From Crossaster papposus (lineage: Eukaryota; Echinodermata; Asteroidea; Velatida; Solasteridae), in the NCBI GenBank assembly GCA_037893245.1, contig JBAIAA010000412.1, positions 1,860,001 through 1,924,000 on the forward strand: DNA of 64,000 nucleotides, read 5' to 3'. Shown piece by piece: positions 24,250-35,822 of this stretch. The notes under the pieces were generated by a model that was given only the letters and a program-made list of their open reading frames with translations, did not search any database and was not told where the DNA came from. Position numbers and translations under genes: made by a program. Numbering within the stretch: position 1 is the stretch's first letter; each line of letters opens with the position of its first letter.

Positions 24250-24559
24250 TGAAAGGAAGCCTAGTTGTGTCGACTGTATTCACGTACATATAGTTCCAAA
24301 AAGATTACGCCAATCACAGTCTTTTGTTGTTTAACGTCTGTGGGTGATGTGCGCATGCGGGAACTTGAACGCCCAAACTTATTGAGTTTTACCACATACC
24401 TTTTTGGCCCGATCGGAACACGCTACAATGTTTAAACAAAATCTCAACAAATTGTTCTTCATCAGTAAAGTTATCAATAGTGATTCATATGATTTTCATA
24501 ATCTTATAATTTTTTCTTCCGAAATGGAACATTATTTTAAATTACGTTCGCCTTTTTGG

Positions 24560-24768
24560 AGCAATCTGTGACTGGGGTAAAACCGCGCAGGAATTCAAAC
24601 AAAATGGCCGACACGTTTTGGAGTGTAAAGTTGTCGCATTTCGGGTAAAAGGAATGCACTTCTTTTCAATTTTCTGGTTTTATTGCGTACTGGTGAATGA
24701 AACTAATTACTTAGCCTATAGACAGCAATTGTGACTTGCCGACATTTCGTCCATTACTGACCTTGGCG
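24560..24768 (+). promoter_or_regulatory. Candidate promoter / first exon
   Basis: GC-richer segment with AACAAAATGGCCGAC (a YY1-like initiator word overlapping an ATG at 24604 that reads MADTFWSVKLSHFG before a stop). It is followed by a strong splice donor, TTGGCG|GTAAGT, at 24769. A weaker donor overlaps the stop (GGGTAAAA at 24645). No downstream + strand exon was identified, so it could start a lncRNA, an unrecognised gene, or nothing. Confidence 0.25.
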
Positions 24769-26911
24769 GTAAGTTTATTGTACTTTTGTTAATTAACTTG
24801 AAACCTTTGGTTGTTCAAATTTTCAGTTTATTAATGACGCTGGTATATTATGTTACATGATGCAGTGATCGACCGTGGCTTTTTTGTAATGGGTAATTGA
24901 TTTTCCTAAGTGTCAAATGCTTCAATCATGCTTGAATACAATTTATGTACATGTATAGTGGGGCATAATGCATAGTGGTACCATGCATGAATGAGGATTT
25001 TTGTGTAAAAAAAATACAAGCAATTTGAGAAAACGGTGATTAAATAACCATTAGATTTAGAGGAATAAGAAGGAAACATACTCTCGTGCGCGTTAATGAT
25101 TAGTACTAAAAATAAACTTGTCTCAATATAGCAATATCCACAATATATTATTAGAAGTTAAAAGTAAAGACGTCGTTTTGTGCACGCAATGCACGCCCGA
25201 TGTCACCAGTATTTGTGTGCACACGTGACGCATCAAATGAGCTTTGTACTCGGCCTTGGTTGCCAGTGATACTGATTGGAAAAATAATGTAATATCTGGG
25301 TCAGCCTGGCTAGTGGGACACGTTACGATATCCTCGTGGCTACACAGCATCCTGATACATCTGAACATGACTAAATAATGGTTTTAAAAAAATTGACAAT
25401 TTTCATCGACTGGTGCGTCTTATTTTATTATTGAACTCCTTGCCCAGCTTTCTGATTGTACGCCCTGTTTGCTGTGGTAAGATGGTCCGATTTAAAAAAA
25501 GGCATTCTGTATTTTCTGCATTCTGCAAGTGGATTCAAATCATGTTCTTTTCTCATCTCCGAAATGTGACTAAGATATGGAATACATTTTGAATTGTCGT
25601 GCCGTGACTGGCCGAGCTCGTCTCACGACCCTCTAAATTCTAACTCTTTCTTCGTGTGAGTTGTGCTATGTTCTGACTGTGTAGCGTGTGTGGGTTTTTG
25701 TTTAAATCCTGGCAAGTCAATTTAAATCCTCACGCGACCTTTATAATTTTATTTAATTACGTATCTGGCCAAAATTGCCATGAGGATTTTTTTTATGATA
25801 TGTCTGTTTCTTGCCCTTACTTTTTGTTAATGAGATACAGTCCATTTGACCTTGCATATAACAAGCGAAGCCGACACCCGACAGCTTGCGTCCTTGCGAA
25901 TCAGTTACGATGGCCTCGCCGAGAAATTCTAGTCTCTGGCGAAACGCATGTCTGACGAAACCCCGCCTGTATTTGTTGTGAGCGAAGGTCGCCTGTTATT
26001 TCATGGCGTCTAGACTTGCTCAAGTCGTACCACTGTCTCTCTGTCCCTGTATGATGTATATTACGCGCGCGTGGAAACTCAGAGTAGAGCACTAGAGTAC
26101 ATTTATATTTTTTATGGATTTTTGCAAATTCTGTGCATAGCTCACACAAAATAGATTTGCTTACTTTTTTGTATGTACGAACCACGATTTCCATAGCCTA
26201 CATTGATCATGGAGACAGCAGATGGATCAACTTATAAAGCTAGTTCGTTAAGGAGCAATAATCTTTGAAGGTTTATATCCTGAACCATGCATGGAGGAAT
26301 AGTCATGCCTGAACCGAGTAACTAGACATTATTTTAAACTCTTTACATGGCCAAGTCGTGCCAAGTCCCCTTAGAAAAATGCCGAACGTACTTCTACAAG
26401 TTTAGCAAACGCCGTACTGGTTATTGAGCAAGGCCGCTACAACAAACGGGAGTCGGTCTAGGCGCAGCCGCTAGCGGGAGTTCCAGCGCGATTTGAATTT
26501 TGCAGTTCGTATAATTCCGGATCGATTCATGCGAGTACTTCGCTTTTATAATTTGCTCTTATTGTAGTTGCACTGATGATTCGATTTCTTTATTCACGAA
26601 AACAATTTTTTTATTCCAATGCGGACTTCGGAAACTGTTTGTTGGAGCGCGAGCATGGAGGAATAAGGAGCCGCGTTGTGGGAGACGTTGGACAAACGTG
26701 GTGTTGGTTTTAGCCGACTCGCGTACTGTACTGTCATACTGAAAACCCAAGAATTAAAATGTCATTTGTATTATTTAGTAAATGTAAAACTTTGATGTAG
26801 CACGTAATAACTTATCGATCTTGCTCTTCCATGACAACTCTTCTCATTTCTTAGCTGTCCTCCATCTCTTTATTTGTATTAAAAAAATGAGTCACATAAA
26901 CTTCAATCGGC
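24769..26911. other. Intergenic; CpG-richer patches
   Basis: No supported gene. Two patches (about 25860-26060 and 26390-26740) have more CpG than the neighbourhood and contain short open frames on both strands with no recognisable product. Confidence 0.35.
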
Positions 26912-27303
26912 TTAAAGATATCTGAAATTTTTACTACCGAATTATTAAGAAATATCTTACTCATTTGAAAGTAAATGTAGATTCTAGGCATCCAGCAAAA
27001 TAATTGCGCTAGATATCCTGTAATTCTTCCGAAAAGTAGAATTTTATAATGAAAAATTCGGACGGCGATCGCGAAAAAACAAAGATAACATAAGAATAAC
27101 TGCTCGACGCCGGTTAAAAAAACCCGATGTTTTTCGTGTTTTTCTCGGCATCCATGATTGTAAAACTTCGGACAGCTCAGTTGAACGATATTTACTATAA
27201 AATACACCCCCCCCCACCCAAAAAAAAAAATTAAAAAAAAAAAAATTAAAAAAAATCTACTAATTCATGATAATTCAAGCAATTACCAATGGTATACCTT
27301 TAA
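26912..27303 (-). mobile_element. TTAA-bounded palindromic MITE, copy 4
   Basis: Reverse-oriented copy. Its first terminus is clipped (TTAAAGATATCTGAAATT, lacking the GGTAGGATACACC word), while the opposite end is TTACCAATGGTATACCTTTAA. Blocks AATATCTTACTCATTTGAAAG, GGACGGCGATCGCG and CATCCATGATTGTAAAACTT are present, plus an A/C tract inserted near 27208-27255. Confidence 0.8.
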
Positions 27304-29128
27304 ATGGCAAATAGCCACCTTAATTCCTTGTGGAAATACCAAAGAAACAGAAACTGATTCCCTCTCTGTGGGGTATACTAACCATTGTAAATCTTAACCT
27401 ATAAGAAGTCCTATGTTGTACTTGTAATATTAAACATTTATTTTGCGAATAAACAAAAACAAATCCGATTTGTTAAAAAGGGTTCTTGACTGTAAATTGA
27501 TAATAGTTCCAAACATCCTGTGAAATTATGGCAAATATATTATGCTGCCACTTTTATCAATTTCCAACAATGGTCGGTCGACCATCGTAGGAAAAATTCT
27601 CAAATACTCTGCAATTTACCAAACTTACCGGGTTCCCCGACCTGGCCATTCTCATTGATTGGTTGATTTTAAATTTCCATAAAACTGATTTGGCATTTAA
27701 TTTTAGTGACCAGCACTGGAGTTTCCTACATGAAGAGTTGTGTGGCAAATTGCCAAAATAATGTTTGGTCCTTGTGGGCAAGGTGTTATATAATCAGTCA
27801 AATAGATGTCTGTCATGTAAAATGTTAATGTCGTTGCGGGCTTCGCAGAGACAATAGTCTCATTTACGTTTGTTTCACCCGTAGGCAATTAGTGCGGAAA
27901 TTTGTGGACACGCATACAAATCCGGTAATTACTAATGCCGTGACTGATGGAAAAACAGCCCTGCAATTTGATGCAATAATTATACGCGTCACTCAAGGAC
28001 AAACGATTTGCCTTGTTTTTGTTGTTTTGTCGTTTGGATCGATTACGTTTTCACTAGGGCCCGCCGCTCCGATCTGAAACCGGATATATGTTCAAGGATG
28101 CCTGGAGCTACAATAATGATGATTATAATTATGTTTTGTTTTGGGGTGAAATGTAGCATGTATTCAGAGGGTTATTTGTAACGTACGCGAATGGTTCAAC
28201 CATAGGCAGCCACGTTAAATGCGACAGCATGCAACATACGAAATCCCACCAAAATGAAATGTCTCTGTCTTATTTTTGAGTTGTTTTGGGGTGTTTAAAT
28301 TTTGTTTTCGTCCTTCGGTACAAAATTAATCAATACGTAAAGCAATGACGATTGTAGTTAATATAAAGACGTAATTCATAAATTAAGAGATTGTTCTTTT
28401 ATAAAGAAATTAAAGTGAAAATAAAAGGTATAGGCCTATGCAGTACCTTTTATTTCCATTTTCATCTTTTGAAAAAAACGAATTAATTTTTTGTTAATAC
28501 GAATTACGAATATGAAATATGTTACGGTGTGATATGAAAATCAGACCCCTGTGAAAATCGGACCTATTTTCCCTATTATTGGTTAAACTCTCTCACGTGA
28601 CCGATGTTATTTTCACTTAGGCATGCGCATTATGAGTTCACATGGAGTCTGAAATTCACGCTACAACTGAATGACAAAACGTAACTTTTGGAACATGTGG
28701 CGCGGAAAGAGTCAACCCAGTATTTTAACGCGCTACAAATTTTACAAACGACCCTTAAAAGCAAAAAAGCACTTAAGCTGAGGGCTGAATGTATACATTT
28801 TAATGGGCATCACCGTGTTAGTCATTCTCATGATTCTAGTTAGAACGGTATTTAAGACCATCAAGTGCTTCTATATCACTAGTGTTTATTATGAAGATAC
28901 ACACAATGTACAACCATTACCAGAGTCACCTCACGGCTGATCTAGTGAAATAATTATGTTACTTTGTAGAATATTTTGAAACTTGGCATGTTGTTCATTT
29001 GGACATATGGGTTGGATATCTTGTTACCAAGCTGAATTAATGATTCAAAGTTTGACCATAGAGTCCTGAGTGGCCGTGCCGGTCAGTGATTTTGCAACGT
29101 TCCTCATATACCAATTAAATGTGTAGTC
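27304..29128. other. Intergenic, includes a dispersed repeat at 28.5 kb
   Basis: No supported gene. The part 28534-28680 (CCTGTGAAAATCGG to CTGAAATTCACG) matches the outer portion of the segment at 37.84-38.21 kb, where the same sequence is interrupted by another element. Confidence 0.4.
28534..28680 (+). repeat. Dispersed repeat CCTGTGAAAATCGG, copy 1 (uninterrupted)
   Basis: Shares with 37838-38215 the left block (AAATC-GAC-CCTGTGAAAATCGG) and the right block (CTTAGGCATGCGCA then GTCTGAAATTCACGC). Here the blocks are about 50 bp apart, so this copy shows the empty site for the insert at 37.9 kb. Confidence 0.5.
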
Positions 29129-30538
29129 ACACATTAATGATGTGCATCCGATTGGGCCAACTAGGCCAAACCGACCTGACACCGAAACCGATCTGAAGTT
29201 CTGAACTATCCAACCCAACCCGACCCGATTCAGGGAAAACCGTCCTGATTCCTGAACCATCAAAAATATAACCGAACCCGAAAAAACACGGGGAAAAAAC
29301 ACACGAATGTCTATCTCGGGCAAACCATTCTACACTCTAAAAAATGTCTGGTGAAAATTTCCTGGTGAACCATATATTAACATTATACTGGTTATCACCA
29401 AACATATCAACATGATACTGGTTATGATCAAACCATGTTTATTATCATCCTGGTTTTAGGTAAATTAATTCAACATAAATCTGGTGAAATTCTGTGACGT
29501 GGCCGTCTTCCAACTGACCAATCAGAACTCACGAAACTTGTGCTCACAAAAATCATGTTAAATTATGGCGTTTAGTCTAAAAATGCACTTTCTTGACCGA
29601 AATATGTAATTTTTCTCACGAATCAATGATAACATTTTTACTCTTGCAAACATAAGAAAAAAACAATTGTTTATGAAATCTCTTTTTTGTATTTTAGCAC
29701 GAAATATTTTTGGTGAAACCGTGACTTCATCATGGCGGAGATAAGCGTTATATAAATTTAAACCGCGACAGGTTATTAGTAGTTGTAAGTTGTAGTAATT
29801 AAAACGTTATAGTTGTGTAGTAGTTAGGCTTATCGTATAGCATTCAGGCTTATCGTGAAGTACTTGTACATTCTACTGAATCTGATTTTTCTGTGGTAGG
29901 AATGTGGTAGAAAATAACCACGAAATTTCACCAATGTGTCCTGGTATTTTTTACCAGGATTTTGGTTGACGTACATTCACCAGAAAATCCTGGTGAAATT
30001 AACCAGGAAAGAGTGGGTGGTATACGGACCAGGAATCTGGTGAAATTTTAACCAGACTCTGGTGAAATTTCACCAGATGTTTTTTAGAGTGTAAATTTCA
30101 CGAAAGCTGGTCCGTTTTTTGCCTGAAAGTATACCAGTAATCGCGTGAATATCGATCGATCAAGTAATGTCCGCCTGTTAACTTGCCATTCCGTGATAAA
30201 GAATTACAATGTATCTTTTGTGTGCGCGTTTTCGGTTTATTACTGTTTTCTTTTCCCCCTTTTTTATGTGCCGCGATACCTACACTTTAATTTAGCTGTA
30301 ATCTGAAGCTGTACAAAAATGAATACATTGCACGTGAATTTCCCGTTTGTTTGTTTTTTGTTTCGGTTATTTCGGTTCATTTCGGTTAGTTGTTCACAAC
30401 TTGCAAATGTTGCATAGCTTAACCGACCCGACCTAACCTTACCCGACTGAAATTATGAAAAAACCGAAGCGACCCTTCGGGTTTCGGGTCGGGTCGGTTT
30501 CGGTTTCGGGTCGGTTTTTTGTACAATATTACACATTA
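29129..30538. mobile_element. hAT-like non-autonomous element with 8-bp TSD
   Basis: The perfect 8-bp direct repeat ACACATTA (29129-29136 and 30531-30538) flanks an element that begins ATGATGTGCATCCGATTGGG and ends GTACAATATT. Both ends then carry CCGACC/GGTCGG-rich subterminal repeats (CGGGTCGGTTTCGG at the right). Eight-base duplications and TGTGCA-type ends fit hAT. The interior encodes no transposase and is interrupted by another MITE at 29332-30092, so the original element was about 0.63 kb. Confidence 0.7.
29332..30092. mobile_element. CACTCTAAAAAA MITE with TA duplication, nested
   Basis: Ends read TA-CACTCTAAAAAATGTC at the left and, on the other strand, TA-CACTCTAAAAAACATC, continuing with TCTGGTGAAA in both arms. 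TA at each junction fits a Tc1/mariner-type target duplication. The 761-bp body repeats CTGGTGAAATT and ACTGGTTAT words near both ends and encodes nothing recognisable. Confidence 0.75.
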
Positions 30539-32129
30539 TACCAGCAACATTTATTTATACGCAGTCCGTGAGTTGTAAAATCTTAGCGCTTGCCCAGATG
30601 GCCATGAAAACTGTGCATGTACATACATACATGTACAGCACACATACATTATGCAACACGCATAATGTATGAAAGCCGCTGTCACGTGACTGCCAGTTTA
30701 ATGTTTAATGTTCATTAACTGCTGTCACTGCCATTTAGTGTCTGAACACTGAACGTCGAAAAAGACAAAAATACACAATAATTTCACAGTGAAAGAAAGA
30801 AAAAGGTATAAACTAAAAGATGCTACGACTCATTAGGCGGGGGGGGGGGGGGGGGGGGGGGTCAGGTCGGGCGCCCCCAATGTTTGGTCGCATCCTAATC
30901 CCTTCGTGGACTGCATGCAGCGCGCGCTATACCCAGCACGATATGAGACATATACCTATACACTCTTTATACTTTTGTTACCTAACGCACCCTCCTAAAA
31001 GCCTAACAAGAATTCCTGAGAAACCACACCATTCCGCAAACATGACGACCACCACAAGCAGTTGCCGAGAGTTCCCTCCCATCCCCGTCTCATATCTTGC
31101 TCGATATGTGCAGCGCGCACACGTCGCCGGCACGCAAACCCAATGCGCAAACCGCGGTGATACAAATTGTACAAGAATTATCTCACAATCGATAAACTGC
31201 TTCGGCGCGGTACGTGCACGTCGTCGCGACGGTCGCGTTTCTAGTTAGTCACAATGTTACGGCCCATACTCATTGAGCTAGGCACCAGACTGTATTACAA
31301 CGTTAATATCGTTTCGGAAAAAAAAATTTTTCTCGCGCATTAATGTCGAACCAACGGATTTCCTTTAAATTATTACAGTTTAATAAAAAAGACCGTGAGT
31401 ATTAAATTTAGGGGGAAAATGACGTCATAAAAACGTTTTTAAAATATAAATCATGTTTAAAAACCATTAATATTGTATTAACGTACGTGGTCGCCGCATG
31501 CTTCATCGCCTGAAAAAACGGGTCAATTAATACATATTGTTTCCGTTGATTTTCTTCACGTAACTGACCAATGTATACATTTTATACATAATCTATTTTC
31601 CCATTTTTTTAAGCACCCCTATTTTTTTAATAGGGGTGTTCGTACTAGGCTCAGCCCCCCTAACCACCCCCTCCCTATACCCACACTACACCACACGCGT
31701 TCATGAGTATCAGATATTGGTAACCACTCTATTTTTTTGCAAGGCTTTTCAATCAGGTAAAATATAAAGAAAGGTAATCATAGATTTTACCTAAAGCCGG
31801 GACCCGTCGGCCATATTGTTTGCCCTTTCATTAAATTTCCCTGCCGGCGGCTTAATTGTCACCGTTTAATTTGGTCGGCAAGGACACATCGGGCGCTAAA
31901 GACACCGTGTAACTGTTTTGTAATAACTATAATAATACTAGCACAGTCACTATATACCATTAACTTTGTGATGTCATTAGAAATATTCGTTGTGTTTCGT
32001 CATCGATTTTGTTTACATTTTTTTGTAATGGCCATTATGTCACCCTGTACTAATTTTGTTGTTGATTGATGTGAAATTAATTTATGAACTTGCCAGAGGC
32101 CAGGTTACCATCTTTAAGTGATTTTCATG
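30539..32129. other. Intergenic; hairpin, poly-G and GC-rich patch
   Basis: Holds a perfect hairpin at 30643-30671 (CATACATTATGC, loop AACAC, complement). A 23-base G run lies at 30839-30861, and 30880-31245 is GC-richer with an open frame with no known relatives. A second hairpin (GCACCCCTATT / AATAGGGGTGT) lies at about 31611-31640. Confidence 0.4.
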
Positions 32130-32259
32130 CTAAGCAAAAACCCGCCACAAACAATACACATCACCTGAGTAGATTTGTATGTAACATGTTCTTGCTAAGG
32201 AAGAATGTCTATGCTAAGCAATTTTGTGTGTGCTTAGCAGCTTCATTAAATTGGCCCCT
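32130..32259. mobile_element. GGGGCCAATTT MITE, copy 2 (decayed)
   Basis: Retains CATGCTAAGCAAAAACC, CACATCACCTGA, ATGCTAAGCA and the end TTCATTAAATTGGCCCC. The left terminus is not recognisable. Confidence 0.5.
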
Positions 32260-32544
32260 GATCGTTCATAATTATAAATGGTTTAACAATTTCTACTGAA
32301 GACCAAAGGTTTCAATAATTACAGTATTCGTCTATGCAGACTAAACACACCGTATTTTAAAGAGCATTTCGGGTGTTCTCCCATAAAGTCCTATACAAAT
32401 CAGATTTATAAGTAAAGTATTATGAGTTATTCGCAATTTTGTGATAATCGTAAACTCTGCGCTTCTATTGGCCACAAGTTCTGTGACGTCAGTAACGCAA
32501 TCCCTGTGGTTGGTTAGCTAATTGGCTGCCGACAATCACTGCAT

Positions 32545-32900
32545 TGAATAATAATAATAATGTTAGTTCTTATATAGCGCTTTAGACTCCCACAATGTGG
32601 GTGTATCAAAGCGCTTTACATTATTACCCCGGTCATTAGGCCCATGAAACATTCCAAATACCATCTCAGCTCCCTGGGGAGTATACAGCTCAATGCTGCC
32701 ATTTCGGCGCAAAGTAGCTAAATTCAACCACAATAACCATCTCTGCCCTCACAGGTACCCATTTACTCCTGGGTGGAGAGAAGCAATGAGTGACAAAGTG
32801 CCTTGCCCAAGGGCACACGTACCATAGTCCCAGGCCGGACTCGAACCCCCAACCTGTAGCTTTACCTACAGATTACAAGCTTGACAGAGCAAGAACATTG
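32545..32900 (-). mobile_element. tRNA-derived SINE, near full length
   Basis: Read on the - strand, the tRNA-like head includes the B box GGTTCGAGTCCGGCC-type word (seen here as GGCCGGACTCGAACCCCC). A central block GTGTGCCCTTGGGCAAGGCA with CACTTTGTCACTCATTGC follows, then GAGCTGTATACTCCCC, and a tail TAAAGCGCTTTGATACACCC with AAGCGCTATATAAG and an (ATT)n run. The central block resembles the conserved core of fish and invertebrate V-type SINEs. Copies at 50.56 and 62.64 kb are 3'-truncated. Confidence 0.7.
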
Positions 32901-33469
32901 CGCAAAAGACTTGATGAACGTTGTTGTTATTTTAGCTTCGTTCATTTCCGCCCAAGGCTACCGTGGGTATAGCAATTTTCAGATGTTTCATCTGAGCTAA
33001 ATACCCAAGGGTCTCTACCAAATATAAAAGTCCCCAACCATTTTTCCCATTTTCATTACCTTTTGTTTTTCTAATCTGGAATAAGACAAATATATATATT
33101 TCTCTATTAATATTAATTTCAAGATAAAGTCTTTGCTTTCTTATCCCTGTATCAATTCCATTTAGACCTCTTAATTTCTCGCAATCGTCAAAGGACATCT
33201 TAATGCCTGGATACTCTCTTTTTTTGTTTTATAATGTTCTTGTTTCGAGGTAATCTGTAGATCTGTCGTAGTTTCCCTCCAGGGAAATTGGACCGTCTAC
33301 GTATCGCCTATATGGCAACCTCGGCGGGATTTCATTTGACATATACAATCGCGCTCAAGTACCGCTATTTCGCGTGTATAACCTTGTTTTCATGTCTACT
33401 AAACGCCCACGGACCGGGTTGGGGGATCTTTGTTTTTTGTTTGTTGCCAAAATGGCTACCGCTATCATG
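32901..33469. other. Intergenic, nothing recognised
   Basis: No supported gene. The - strand open frame at 32932-33198 is AT-rich and matches nothing I know. Confidence 0.35.
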
Positions 33470-33963
33470 AGGGGTACACCACCCTAATTCAAGTCCCATT
33501 GAAAACAGTGTAAAATCATGTTCACGACCAAGTTTCATGCACACCGACATCACTGGGGTTTCTCAAACAACAATCAGATTATTGTCTTGGTCTTTATCTT
33601 TCCATTTCCTTTCAATTTTTAGTAGGTTAGCCAATTACATTTTTTAATATTCACACCAAAAGAAACTCACCTTCCGAAAAGTGATACTTCCCGAGCCTGC
33701 AAGCAGCCATTTTACAAATGGCATCCTTCCACGTTCTAGGGCAATTAGGACCCATTTTTCAACCGTAATTTTGTCAAGTCTGCCCTCAGATTGAAGCTAA
33801 AAAACCAGGGAGTTGATCCTATTCTATATTTACACAATCCCACCATTTCTTTCACCAAACGGCATCCTTTTTCAAAAGAAATTGGGGGGGGGGGGGGGGG
33901 GGCACATTTCATGCAGATGAGCTCGCGTAGAAATTCTCCTTTCAATTAGGGTGGTGCACCCTT
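33470..33963. mobile_element. AGGGTGCACCACCCTAATT inverted-repeat element
   Basis: Terminal inverted repeats AGGGGTACACCACCCTAATT and AAGGGTGCACCACCCTAATT (18 of 20 identical) bound a 494-bp non-coding body with a G run at 33884-33902. Single copy in the window. Superfamily undetermined. Confidence 0.6.
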
Positions 33964-34136
33964 TAAGAGGGAAAACAAATTTGGAGGATTGGAACTAGAC
34001 AATGAGCGGAAAGCGTTTGTAGGTGTAAACAGCATGCAGTGCGCGCGTCATTGAATCAATGGACGATTTACTAAAATAATGTGCCAGTCGTTTCAACATA
34101 CTTTTCATGGGATTTTATATTCACGAGTCGGCCAAA

Positions 34137-34530
34137 TTAAAGGTAGTATACACCATTGGTAATTTTTTGAATTATCAGGAATGGGTGGATTTGGGGGGTG
34201 GTATTTCATATTACATGTAAATATCGTTTAACTGACCTGTCCGAAGTTTTACAATCATGGTTGCTGAGAAACGCAAGAAAAACGACGTTCGTTTTTAACC
34301 GGAGTCGGGCAGTTTTTCTTATGTTGTTTTCTGGTTTTTTCGCGATCGCCGTCCGGCGATAATGAATTTTGGTTTATACAATTCAATTTTTCGGAACAAT
34401 TACAGGATATCTAGGGCCCTCATTTTGCTGGATGCCTAGAATCATTATTTACTTCAAATAAGTAAGACATTTCTTAATAATTCGGTAGTAATTTTTTTTG
34501 ATATCTGCAAATGGTGTATCCTACCTTTAA
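34137..34530 (+). mobile_element. TTAA-bounded palindromic MITE, copy 5 (full length)
   Basis: Complete 394-bp copy, TTAAAGGTAGTATACACCAT to ATGGTGTATCCTACCTTTAA. The core reads TTTTTTCGCGATCGCCGTCC followed by GGCGATAATG, an incompletely paired GC hairpin. TTAA at both ends. Confidence 0.85.
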
Positions 34531-35441
34531 ACAGAAAGTAAGGTAAAATCTAAATTTTTAGAGCTTGCGGATAAAAAATGAAAACAATGACCTAAAGGTA
34601 ATTACAATATAATACAAGTCTTCTCCGATTAATAATTTACAATCTGTGATTAAACGTACTGTATTATTCGTTTTCTTTATGATTGCGGAGAGACCAAACA
34701 CGCTGCTTGTTATATTATCCAGGTCAATGATTACCACGTGATATGCATAAAACAATCAAGCTCGTCCAGGCGCCTTTAATTTCCACTACACGCTCTCTCA
34801 GCTCTACGGGCAAGCGGCAATTTTAGCACACTGACAATTCCGCCGACCCGGTCGAACACTTGAAACGATGTCATCGACTTGAGCGACCTTGGCTTCTTGC
34901 GAGTGGGCTCGGACGACTCTGGCCACCCCGTCGCCAAGGTGATGACGCATGGAGAATATTTCATATTGTTCTATCTCTTTTTTTAGGTGTGAACTGAAAA
35001 TGAGTCACTCAACGAGAGGCAAACTCTTTCTTAAGAAACTTTCAATGTGAGACGGCCGCCAGACTCAGGGTTACTAACCTCAGAACGGAAGATGCGAATC
35101 ACAAGTGTAGGAATTGAGTTGACCTCACTTGCGTTCGATCACGTTTACCTCCAAGCAGAAAGTACGTTGTTAATTACGACTAGGAAACAAGTTAATTGTG
35201 TCCATCCACGATACGTTAACTAGTCAATCAGGAAGTTTGTAGGCCTAAGGTTTTCTCGGGTTTTTTTTGTTCCAGGAAAAACATGCGAAAAAAATTCAAT
35301 ACTTGTATATTTATAATTTACATGCTGCGTTAAACAAATCGTGACAGGAGATTTCCGACATATTAAGGAAATTATAAATTGCGAACTTTTTAAAGAAACA
35401 AATTAGTAATATCGTTAAGAAAATCCGTGTTTTGATTTATC
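34531..35441. other. Intergenic; weak - strand open frame
   Basis: A 62-codon ATG frame on the - strand (34964 down to 34776) is GC-richer than its surroundings (SEPTRKKPRSLKSMTSFQVF), but it has no known relative and no supporting splice sites. Otherwise nothing was seen. Confidence 0.25.
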
Positions 35442-35640
35442 CGTTTGTTTATGGTGTAAAATGGAGGACACATGCCTGGCGACACGAAGGTGAATTGGGG
35501 TTAGGGTTAGAATCGAGGACGACCTCGATTGAGATTCGTGTACAAAACCAATGAAAGCCTTCGGAAAAGGTTAGAGTACAAACAAAGGAAATTATCGAGA
35601 GGAACAAAAGAAACTTCTCGATTTACACCATAAACAAACG
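35442..35640. mobile_element. 19-bp perfect inverted-repeat element
   Basis: CGTTTGTTTATGGTGTAAA at 35442-35460 is exactly complementary to TTTACACCATAAACAAACG at 35622-35640. The 199-bp body includes GGGGTTAGGGTTAG and a GAGGACGACCTC palindrome. It abuts the inverted dispersed repeat that follows, so the two may belong to one larger element. Confidence 0.55.
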
Positions 35641-35822
35641 TGGTTGTACGTTGAGTGTATCAAGTGACGGCGATCGTGGACGTCGGACAAAATAATTTTG
35701 GGTAATAAGATGGGCCCACGATTGACAGAAGGTCCACGATTCCAAAACGTGTACAAACCCTATGGATAACGGGATAACGGGAGGACCATGCCCCGTCCAC
35801 GATTGAATGTGTTTACACACTA
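35641..35822 (-). repeat. Dispersed repeat, copy 3 (reverse orientation)
   Basis: On the - strand it reads TGTAAACACATTCAATCGTG, then CATAGGGTTTGTACACG, GGAATCGTGGACCTTCTG, TCAATCGTGG and GACGTCCACGATCGCC. That is the same order as the copies at 6.8, 9.8 and 52.0 kb. It contains several CCACGAT/ATCGTGG pairs in opposite orientation. Confidence 0.45.

Noticed and set aside
30895-31245. 142-codon + frame starting near a poly-G run
   Set aside because: Starts with a poly-Gly from the G tract, composition is random-like, and no homology or splice context was recognised.
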